A stretch of 64,000 nucleotides of DNA from NCBI GenBank assembly GCA_951394045.1, contig OX595986.1, forward strand, positions 868,001 to 932,000. Direction: 5' to 3'. Below are positions 21,104 through 29,475 of the stretch, in pieces. The notes below the pieces were generated by a model. It did not search any database and was not told the origin of the DNA. It worked only from the letters and a program-made list of their open reading frames with translations. The stretch comes from Nitzschia sp. DOCU1 (taxonomy: Eukaryota > Bacillariophyta > Bacillariophyceae > Bacillariales > Bacillariaceae). A program made the translations under genes and the position numbers. How positions within the stretch are numbered: the stretch's first letter is position 1; every line of letters starts with the position of its first letter.

Positions 21104-23396
21104 CTAATTGTAGAACACAGCCACAGAACCTTTGCCCATAGTATCAGTGAATTTCCAGTCGTTCTTCTCGATGCGTCGGTTTGCACGAGCGTAATCGTCG
21201 AAAACGCGAATTGAGCGCACCGTCGCTAGCTCAAGATTTTCAGGGGTGTATTCTTTTTCGTACTTAATGGGCGGTAGAGCCGTCATGACCATTTGCTTGA
21301 TCACTGCAGACGTAGTGTGGGGATTGTATCCAGCATCGAGCAAGTAGTCTCCTACCCACTGTCCAAGATCATGCGTCGCCTCCTTCATTCCCTCCTCATT
21401 GCTATAGAGTGTTGTATTCAGCATTTCACAAATCTCTTCCTTCGTTCTCTGTTGTTCCGGATCGTTGATAGCCGCAAGTATGCGGCACAGGACATCCCTT
21501 CTCTGAGTGAAGACTTCATCCGCATAGCCGTGAAGCTCTCGCAAGCCCGATTCCTTGTCTTCGCTGTAGGGTTTGACTCTCGGAATGATGTTTGACTTTC
21601 CTGTCGTCATTCTCTCAAAATTGACAAGCATTAAGGCTTCTTGGTCTACAGGTTCCCCAGCCAATGCTTTTTCTACGAATTCCGGGTCTTCGTTGGACAG
21701 GGCTCGCTCCGACGAGTGAACATGTGGCTTTTGGCGCCCAAACCGAGAATCGCACATCAATGGCGAGTTGATGAGAGCCGCACAACACGAGACTGCGATA
21801 CCAGTACTAATGGCAATATTGGTCGATGTACTATCAGCAAGGATTCCAAATAACCAGGGTGCAAGTGCCATGCCGAAGTTCATTGACGCATTGTTCAAAC
21901 CTTGGACGTATCCGATCTAAAGGGGTGTTGTGAGAAATAATCGACATGCGGATTCCTCCTCATCGTTCTACCGTGTACTTACCTTGTCAGCCGGTGCAAT
22001 CACATCCAACATTGGACCGGTCGTCAGCTGAGATAATACTGTGAAAGGAAATCCAACGTACATGACAGTTACAAATGCACCAAAAAGTGCAGATGTGGCT
22101 GGCTGGAGAAATAGCCATGCTAATGAGAACAAGTGATAAACTCAAACACCCTTATAACGACCGCGTACTCACCCCATTTCCAATGAGTAATAATGCCAGT
22201 GTCACGAGCGCCGTCATGGTGTTCCCCATGACGCAAGTTCCAGCCACACCAAACCGTTTAAAAGTGTGGGGCGTTATCATGGTAGATGGAACAACCATTG
22301 CAGCTACCATGACACTAAGCCATTGGTATCCTACGATTGTCATTATTGGCTCCTCGGGTGGCTCAGCGTTGATAAAATCAAAAAGGTAATGCTCAATAGC
22401 CAGGGGCGACAAACACAGTGGGAAAAGGCCTGTGGACCCAAAATTATCAAACACGGCTCCCAAGATAATGTTCGTTAGTGCCTTTTTGTCGATTGTTTCG
22501 GGTCGAACCTCCTCATCTTCTTCGCCTGTTGGAGTTTCCTCAAGGACGATTCACTGCGCCCTTAGTTCATCGGCTTCCAACATATAGCCCTGAGTAAACA
22601 GTGCGGCTACTGCCAACATGGCAGCTCCTACCCACAACGGCGCGAAGAGGCCACTTTCATCCATTAAAATAGCGATGATACCACCACCTGAATTACCCAT
22701 CACAAAGAAACTGACCAGGATACCCAGTTCTCGCTCCTTTTTAAGCTTTGTCGTGTACACGTCTCCGATGTAGGCCATGGCAACAGGAAGGTTTCCGAGA
22801 AAGAAGCCGAAAACAATCTGAGTAATGCAAAAGCCCCAAAACGTATCTTTGGTAAAATGCTTGACCACGCTTCCGACCGCCGAAACCCATGCCAGGACCA
22901 ACAACACCCTTTTCCGGCCAATCCGGTCCGAAATTTGACCCAAGAAAACCGACGCAATCGCTACACCTAACAGGCTGCACATCGGCAAAAAGTAAGTGGC
23001 GGAATTGAAACTAAAGGGTTCCGTGTTGGGGAAAGAATCAGGACTTGCCCCCGGTATCACCATTATGGGATAATTTGGGTTCAGCATCTTTGTGTTGATC
23101 GCCGAACACATGGTAGTGAAACGGACGGATAGGATACTATTTCTCAGAACATTTTCGTCGTTGATCAAACGATAACGGCGGGGAGGTCGGGCGTACTCAT
23201 ATTTACTCTTCAGCCACGCATAAACTGCCGACACGTCCACCATACTTTTACTCGGCTTTAGATCGTCCTGGGCGCCATCATCCTTGGCGATCAAGCCTTC
23301 TGTCTCACCACCGTCTGGCGCTGTCTCCTCGACGGGCTTGTTGTCCAAGAGGACTTCGACATTTCCAGTGCTATTAGAAGGTTGGAGATCCGTCAT
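21104..23396 (-). pseudogene. MFS transporter copy B, with a premature stop
   Basis: Paralogue of the copy A transporter, with the same three-exon layout (22173-23396, 21983-22102, 21104-21916) and usable splice sites; the first donor is GTGAGT instead of GTAAGT. A TGA at 22551-22553 replaces a Gly codon just after ELRAQ, in the loop between the two six-helix halves. This truncates the protein to 281 residues. Beyond it the frame is fully open to the normal stop, so loss is recent or the stop is suppressed. The first exon is almost identical to copy A, while the third has many more substitutions. A half-transporter product is conceivable but unlikely to work. Confidence 0.88.
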
Positions 23397-23549
23397 ATTT
23401 TGGTTAGTTGCTCTCTTTTATGCGACGTTTGCTTTCGCCTCTTTTGAGAGCGTCGTCGCTCGTCTTGTTCCGATCGACAAGAAACCCGAGACAAGGTCGT
23501 AGTGGTCAAAGATATGGCACCCGCCGCCATTGTCGACTCAAATCAAACC

Positions 23550-23926
23550 CGTGACTAAAGTAGAAGCTTGTTGGCCCGACGCGCAAACACCACGTGCTGG
23601 GTATGTGCCTTGGACCATGAAATTTCAAACGGAGAGGTTTCGTGTTAAATTAAAAAACTCGCACAATTCCGAATCCACCGTATTGACACCACCTTTTGAC
23701 ACAAGCCATCAACGACGTGGCCAAAGCCTCCGGCACATGACAAGGAGAACTTCATGCCGATATGAAGTTTCACCACGATGATGGAAGCAAGCGCAGCATT
23801 TGCTTTCGCGTTTCTCTCTCGGCATTTGTAGACTCCGCGCGAGATGAGGTTCCTCCTTCTCTCTCGAACCTTTCCTGTGACCACAAAGTAAACGAAATAC
23901 TACAAAGTGTACTACTGCTCTAGACG
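23550..23926. other. Intergenic, probable promoter of the nodulin-like transporter
   Basis: Unique sequence after the duplication end, with no coding signal. It leads to the plus-strand transporter start. Confidence 0.4.
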
Positions 23927-25456
23927 ATGGGAAGAGGTGGTGAAGCCAAAACACTAATGGAAGGTCTTAACCGTAGTTCAGAAGGCTATGGCTCTGGTAG
24001 CAAAGGTCCGTTGAACCCTCCCCCTGAAGATCCGGAACGATCCCCACTGGAAAACGAAATGACCGTCCAGAGGAAACCTCGGGTTTGGGTCACGTTATTG
24101 GTAGCTGTCCTCGTGGGGTTAGTGGCAGGAAGTCTCTATGGTTTTGGTCGTTACTCTCGAGACCTGCGAGATACCCTTGGAATACGACAAATGACGGTGC
24201 AACGGTTTGGGATATTGCTCGATACAGGAAATTACATTGGTCACCCGTTGACGGGATGGATGTATGACCGATTCGGCCCGCGCAAGTCTTGTTTGGCTGC
24301 TGCGTTAATTGTATTTTGTTCCTACGGGTCCATTCATCTTGGCTTGGCATCGGCGCCGATTTGGATGATGGATCTGGGGTTCTTTGGCGTAGGCTTTGGC
24401 AGTGGTCTCGGGTACATTGCTGGGCTAGGTAGCACAACCAGTGCTTTCGCCTCGACTCCTCATCTGGGGCGAAGTGTAGGGCTTGTTGCCGCGGGCTACG
24501 GTTTCAGCTCGACTGTGGTCGGTATCACATACCACCACACTGGCTTGAAGTACTTTTTCCTACTTTGGGCCTTCATGGTGGCCGTCATGAACGTAATTGG
24601 AGCATTTGTCTTTAGCCCCAAAGAGCAGCAGGAGGAGGAGGTTGAAGAGACGCCGGACAGTCCTTTGATGGAGCAAGAAACGTCCTTGGAGCTTCAGTCG
24701 ACAGATCTCGAGGCAAGCCTTTTGCGTCAGGAAATATCCGACTCTGACGTTTTGGAAGACTTGGAGCCCTCATCTCGAGGCGCTAACGGCGTATGGACGT
24801 CATGGAAGCGATTAGATTTTTGGTTGCTGTTTGGATCCTTTGCCTGTATCACTGGATGCGGTTTGATGATCATCAACAACATTTCCACCATGGTGCAGAG
24901 TATCGGCGGCGAAGATTCCTTGGCTGGATACTTGGTGTTTGGACTCTCGATATGCAATGTGGTGGGCCGTATTCTCATGGGCTCCTTGGCGGATCACCCC
25001 AAGCTCCACAAACTTGATCTATATCGCTACGCGTCACTGTTAATGGCCACTGCATTGGTGACTAGCGCTGTTGGTGGAACCTCGGCGGTGTGCCTGGCCA
25101 TCACGGTAGCCTTTGCCGCCATTGCCTATGGAGGATCGTGGGTCTTGATCATTGGTATCCTAGCCGACTTTTACGGGAAGGAAGACTTTGGCAAAGACTA
25201 TGGTCTCATTGCCATGGGACCCGCCGTGTCGGGCATGGTTTTCAATTCACTCAGCGCGAAAGTGTACGAAAATCACGCCGATGAATCCACGGGTGTGTGC
25301 ATAGGGGCTATTTGTTATCGCGACGCCTTTTGGATGACGGCAGCTTCTGCAACGACTGGATACCTTATTTTGCTTTGGCTGTTACCAGCGAAGCCGCACA
25401 ATCGCGAGGAAGACTCAGTTCGGTACAGCGAAGTTATACAAGAAGTGATTGAATGA
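23927..25456 (+). CDS. Nodulin-like MFS transporter
   Basis: A single-exon protein of 509 residues with about 12 membrane segments. The start region carries a cytosolic Gly/Ser/Pro-rich tail and then a membrane helix (VWVTLLVAVLVGLVAGSLYG). The block YGFGRYSRDLRDTLGI, then GWMYDRFGPRK, is typical of the nodulin-like/monocarboxylate-type MFS branch found in plants and protists. A long acidic loop (EEEVEETPDSP) divides the two halves. The second half contains GRILMGSLADHP, the repeat of motif A. Substrate and membrane are unknown; no plastid-type presequence is visible. It is convergent with the RING-H2 gene 1. Confidence 0.85.
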   Translation: MGRGGEAKTLMEGLNRSSEGYGSGSKGPLNPPPEDPERSPLENEMTVQRKPRVWVTLLVAVLVGLVAGSLYGFGRYSRDLRDTLGIRQMTVQRFGILLDTGNYIGHPLTGWMYDRFGPRKSCLAAALIVFCSYGSIHLGLASAPIWMMDLGFFGVGFGSGLGYIAGLGSTTSAFASTPHLGRSVGLVAAGYGFSSTVVGITYHHTGLKYFFLLWAFMVAVMNVIGAFVFSPKEQQEEEVEETPDSPLMEQETSLELQSTDLEASLLRQEISDSDVLEDLEPSSRGANGVWTSWKRLDFWLLFGSFACITGCGLMIINNISTMVQSIGGEDSLAGYLVFGLSICNVVGRILMGSLADHPKLHKLDLYRYASLLMATALVTSAVGGTSAVCLAITVAFAAIAYGGSWVLIIGILADFYGKEDFGKDYGLIAMGPAVSGMVFNSLSAKVYENHADESTGVCIGAICYRDAFWMTAASATTGYLILLWLLPAKPHNREEDSVRYSEVIQEVIE

Positions 25457-25468
25457 GAAACAGACGCA

Positions 25469-25483
25469 CCCCCCCCCCCCCCC
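25469..25483. repeat. Poly-C tract of 15
   Basis: An uninterrupted run of 15 C just after the transporter stop codon, in the spacer between two convergent genes. Likely variable in length and error-prone in sequencing. Confidence 0.9.
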
Positions 25484-25592
25484 GCTGGAACGCACCGGTT
25501 CTCGTCTCGTGAAAAATTGCGAGAATGCGAGAATACGCGAGGGCGCGGGAACCGGGCCTCATGGTGAAATCGGCTAGTAACTTTCCTGCAAA

Positions 25593-26711
25593 CTACGAAT
25601 TAGAAGGTTCCGTTCCATGCTCCTGTGATCCTAGGCTACCCGCGCTCTGTGAGTCTTCTTCGCCGGTGTTCTCATTGTTGGGTCGGTCCACTTCGTCATA
25701 TGCAGCCTCTGCAATGTTCCGTGTCTGGCACAAAGGACAAACGTTTCGCCGTGTGACCCAGGCTTTGAGACAATCTGCATGAAAGTTGTGACTGCACGGA
25801 AGGCGCCCAATCTTGTCCCCTTCCTCTAGTGGAATATAGCAAATGGCACACTGTCGTTCCTCCTCGTCATCGTTATCGGCGTCAGCATCATTCGATTCGT
25901 GCCCGGTGCTACAATCTTGGCATTCTTGGTCCTGATGAAATATCTTGGTGTGCAGGATCAATGAAGTAGGTCGGCGAGCAGCCTGTCGAATCTCTTCTCG
26001 CGCCATGTGTTCTAGTTCTTCTGGTCGTTCCATGTATATCTGACGCACCATCTCTGCAGCATCTTGGGGATCTTGTTCCAGAATACGGTCGACTATCGAG
26101 TTGTTCCATCGCTCTGTGCATCGCCCTACCAGGAAGCCGAGGAAGTTAAATCCCATCCTTGAACACATCAAGTAGAAAAAGGCAGATAGATAAAGGCCCA
26201 TCATTATAACAAAGGCACCACCGCCAAAACCACCACCCGGGGTGCGGTTCATGCATCCCGACAACTGAAGGTCATTGCGTCGCTTGGGACGAAGACACGT
26301 TTCGACAGCGAGCGGACAGTATACAGTTGTATATTTGGGGCCAAAGCAGCTGCATTCTCGTGCATAGAACAAACTTGTGCCATTCCCTTCCGTTCCTAGA
26401 AAGTCTTCGTAGAGATATCTTTCCAAGTCATGTCCTGAGCCATCATCACCACCTGCAACCACGCCAGGAATCCAGCTCGAACGAACACTTTGGCTGACCA
26501 CATCACTGGCTTCCAGGCGTCGGAAGCCACCTAGGGTGAGATTGGTAGTCAATGGGTACAATCGGTCGACCAGAGTAAATTCGCCATTAGTCTCGTTGCG
26601 AGACAGGAGAACTATGGGATAGCTTCGCAACTCACAGAAAATGCGTTCGGAATATTGACGATCACCAGACACTGGCACCAAAAGGCCAAGGACCAAAGAT
26701 ATTAACCTCAT
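25593..26711 (-). CDS. Membrane RING-H2 protein with conserved lumenal Cys domain (family member 1)
   Basis: Probable E3 ubiquitin ligase of the secretory pathway, 372 residues in one exon. Signal peptide: MRLISLVLGLLVPVSG. Lumenal part: YPIVLLSRN...GEFTLVDRL, then FYARECSCF and TVYCPLAVETCLRP, shared with two other genes in the window. A single membrane helix follows (FVIMMGLYLSAFFYLMC), then a cytosolic helix with DPQDAAEMVRQI. TSLILHTKIF precedes the RING. The RING-H2 spans about residues 289-328 with spacing C-x2-C-x14-C-x-H-x2-H-x2-C-x10-C-x2-C. The Pro-free Trp in LKAWV matches the E2-binding Trp of active RINGs. The role of the lumenal domain is unknown; it may bind substrates. The 9.3-kb transposon begins 158 bp upstream of its ATG. 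Confidence 0.88.
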   Translation of the reverse strand: MRLISLVLGLLVPVSGDRQYSERIFCELRSYPIVLLSRNETNGEFTLVDRLYPLTTNLTLGGFRRLEASDVVSQSVRSSWIPGVVAGGDDGSGHDLERYLYEDFLGTEGNGTSLFYARECSCFGPKYTTVYCPLAVETCLRPKRRNDLQLSGCMNRTPGGGFGGGAFVIMMGLYLSAFFYLMCSRMGFNFLGFLVGRCTERWNNSIVDRILEQDPQDAAEMVRQIYMERPEELEHMAREEIRQAARRPTSLILHTKIFHQDQECQDCSTGHESNDADADNDDEEERQCAICYIPLEEGDKIGRLPCSHNFHADCLKAWVTRRNVCPLCQTRNIAEAAYDEVDRPNNENTGEEDSQSAGSLGSQEHGTEPSNS

Positions 26712-26868
26712 TTCACAAATGCAAGGAGCTTGGGCAGAAGGTCATATTCATGGTCCAGCTTCCTACAAAGCAGAAGACGTACCTGGTAGCGTCCTCAAGA
26801 TGAAGATGGAGACGAACTTTCCAAAAACGCTGAGGACCCATCAGATGATCAGAAACAAGCGAAAGCAA

Positions 26869-26918
26869 CACCGTAAAAACGAAAACATGGAAAAACCAGC
26901 CACTTTCCATGCCGCAGT
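26869..26918 (+). repeat. Left terminal inverted repeat of the CACTA-like element
   Basis: Starts CACCGTAAAAACG and continues ACATGGAAAAACC. It pairs with the right end at 36126-36175. Confidence 0.88.
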
Positions 26919-27252
26919 CGGGTCTTCCAGGTCATTTTCCAGGCAAATTCTACTCGTGTAGGGAGGGTGGAAAAAAGGAAAGGAAAAAAGGAAAGAGAAT
27001 AGGGAAAAGCTCACGTCAAACTAGAAAAGGGGTTTTGGCGTCGACACAAGTAACTGGTAGCTACTAGCCAAAACAATAAGAATAGCCACTCACACTGCTT
27101 CGTGGCGGCGGCGGTAGCGCCAGGCAGCAGCACCAGTCTAGCTAGAGTTATAATGTACAATACGTGACCTCACGACGGCGTCATCGTCGACATACAACAT
27201 CATTATGCTGTTTTTATGAATAGCAGGGGCGTCGGCGTCAACGACGCCAGTA

Positions 27253-27290
27253 CTAGTAGCCATAGCATTACTCTAGTAGCCATAGCATTA
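27253..27290. repeat. Short tandem duplication, 18-bp unit, period 20
   Basis: CTAGTAGCCATAGCATTA occurs at 27253-27270 and again at 27273-27290, within the left arm of the transposon. Confidence 0.85.
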
Positions 27291-27354
27291 TCATTAACGT
27301 TACGCTACTTCACGGCGCCAGTAGACGACAACGCCAGCACTACCGGTAGTTAGT

Positions 27355-27612
27355 AGAGAAAGCGCTTTCGTGATACTACTAGAGATTTCGCAATGCACGC
27401 TTTTCGGAACACTAGATTTCATAAGAAGCGATTTCGCACCACTCGCTTCCGTAACACTATGCGATTTCCTAAAACGACACAACACGCAATTTCAGAAAAC
27501 AAGATTTTACAAGACGCCATTTCGCACCACAAAGCGATTTCGCAACACGCGCTTTCGTAATTTCCCGAGATTTCACATCACGCAGTTTCGTAACGCACTA
27601 TTTTGCAACCAT
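27355..27612. repeat. Degenerate tandem repeats around GCGATTTCGCAACAC
   Basis: About a dozen imperfect copies of a 15-18-bp unit related to ACGCGATTTCGCAACAC lie head to tail, varying by substitutions and small gaps. The GCGATTTCGC core is close to palindromic. They sit in the left arm of the transposon, in a non-coding part. Confidence 0.65.
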
Positions 27613-27633
27613 CGAGATGATGCTTGAGTGCGC

Positions 27634-27724
27634 CAAGGAGCACAGTCCTTATGCCTAAGTTCGCCAGTGACACAAAGAGAACTGCATCAAGGAGCACTGC
27701 CCTTATGTCCGAGTTCGCCAGTGA
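27634..27724. repeat. Direct repeat, 37-bp unit, period 54
   Basis: CAAGGAGCAC...CTTATG...GTTCGCCAGTGA occurs at 27634-27670 and 27688-27724 with four differences. Partial further copies (CTTATGTCCGA) follow to about 27812. Confidence 0.8.
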
Positions 27725-27837
27725 TCGCATCTTTCCTATGTCCGAGTGCGCCTTGCACTTGGACAGGACACGGACTATTTATAGGATTTCCTTCTGTGGG
27801 CTTATGTCCGAACCTCCCTACACGTAGACAGTTTGCC

Positions 27838-27990
27838 ATTTTCCATGCCCCATTTTCCCTGGTTTTTCCAATTTCTTCCGCGCGCGATCGAGCACATTTT
27901 CCAGGTCGTTTTCCAAATTTGACCAACACTTTCCCGTCTCCGACATGGAAAAGAACTGACACTATCCAGTCCCTTTTCCATGTGGTAGAC
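27838..27990. repeat. Subterminal repeat cluster (TTTTCCATG / CATGGAAAA), left arm
   Basis: At least seven copies of TTTTCCA-type motifs in both orientations, including CATGGAAAAGAACTGACACTATCCA. This resembles ATGGAAAACGAGAACACTATCCATG at the right end in the same orientation. In CACTA elements such repeats bind the transposon's own DNA-binding protein. Confidence 0.65.
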
Positions 27991-27999
27991 GTCACAAAA

Positions 28000-29475
28000 T
28001 GGGGTGGGGGACGGTTCATCTCATTCCGAACACTTCTCCCTCCACCCCGTTTTTGCGATTGCTTACGATTTGAATGCAGCTTGCTGTTTTCAGGCAAACA
28101 CATACAAACTACGAAGTAGCCTACACCCGATCTCCTCCCCTGACCATGGTCCTGGCTCTATGGACGACACCTGCTAAAAGAACAAATGCATCACGATCCT
28201 AATTTACTATTGTTGTGTGTGACAATTGGCCTTATCGATCCCTCGGCCACTACAGATAACTCGACGATCCGAAGAGAGGCATTTTCGGGCGACGCGCAGC
28301 TCCGTGACTTTGAATGGCGACACGAGCGGCTAATACTGTACTGGCGGCACATGATGGTAGTACCAATCCTCTTTGCCATTCCTTCTACGTCTACGACATT
28401 GAGACTCTTCTTTTGATGCAATGGAAATGAAAATATCTGTGAGTTCTCAATAGTTTTCACCACAATGTGTCCCGAAATCCCTCGACTTACCCTCTGGCAT
28501 AATCTATCCTCCACGGTGGAAGAACTTCCCGATCGCCTCGGCAAGTTCCATCGTTTCCATCTACACAACTGCTCACGAACGCTCTGTTCCCAAGCTCCAC
28601 TGTCAATTCAATTCGTGGATAGCTTCCAACGCATGTCCTCCTTGAGGGCAATTGACCCTGCCCCCGATCCTGGGGGATTACAGTGTGGTAGCTCTTGATT
28701 TGTCTGCGTTTCCCTCTTCTCCTACCGCCGACATATTTCCCTTATCAAGACCGCAAACGCCTGCCTCAAACTCAACCCCATTCGCGAAATACAATGATCG
28801 GAACAGAGCATGTGAGATCGGCATAGCAACATCCGAACTGCATCCAAACATGGGCGCTGTATCTCACCACAAAGCACGGAATCCAATCCCAACAACTCCG
28901 GCTGCACTCTCTACGATACATTATACAACAATCAAACTGAGCAATGACAACTTTCGGATGATCTGTGTCGAGACGTATAGTTGTAATTACGTTTATACGA
29001 GGGTCATCTGATGGACGTGATGAGGATGTGGTGCCTCCATTGCTTTTTGAATTTGAACAGTAGAGGTGCACAAATCTATTTTCATGCACCCGCCCATCTT
29101 TATTATTGACGCCGTCGCCGATTTGCACGGCCAACCTCTATATACATGGTGAAAAGTTCTAAACGCTGCATGCATATGATAAGCACGTCCGGCTATAATA
29201 GCCTCATTAATAATAGTATGTACCAAGAAAAGTAATGACACATCACACACATACATCATATCATCATATCCGACGAAAATTCCCTCCGCTTGCAAACTTC
29301 ACACCAATGATGATGATAGATTCATCACCCGCCACACGATATTCTTGACACAACGGACGGTCGTTGGATCCCTTTCGTTGGACCATCAATAACACCCCGG
29401 GGTGCTCGTGCCGTTGAGAAGTGCATACCCCACATCAAAAAGGATATTGCAAAATTGTAACTTAGCTTTAGCATC
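28000..29475. other. Non-coding left arm of the transposon
   Basis: About 1.5 kb with only short open frames on both strands and no motif recognised. It presumably contains the promoter of the accessory gene. Confidence 0.45.

Larger units (their letters stand above)
20721..23549. repeat. Tandem segmental duplication, copy B
   Basis: Copy B spans the MLH1 fragment, the transporter pseudogene and a shortened spacer, ending at the same CTCAAATCAAACC block as copy A. The A/B junction fuses AAATCAAACC to CTGCTAACAGG, with about 2 bp of shared sequence (CC) at the breakpoint. It lacks the copia element and about 170 bp of spacer present in copy A. Confidence 0.88.

Noticed and set aside
27634..27724. 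Possible CRISPR-like array
   Set aside because: Only two full copies with imperfect matches, eukaryotic context and no cas genes.
27628..28119. 163-codon plus-strand and opposing 138-codon minus-strand frames
   Set aside because: They run through short direct repeats and subterminal repeats of the transposon; composition follows the repeats.
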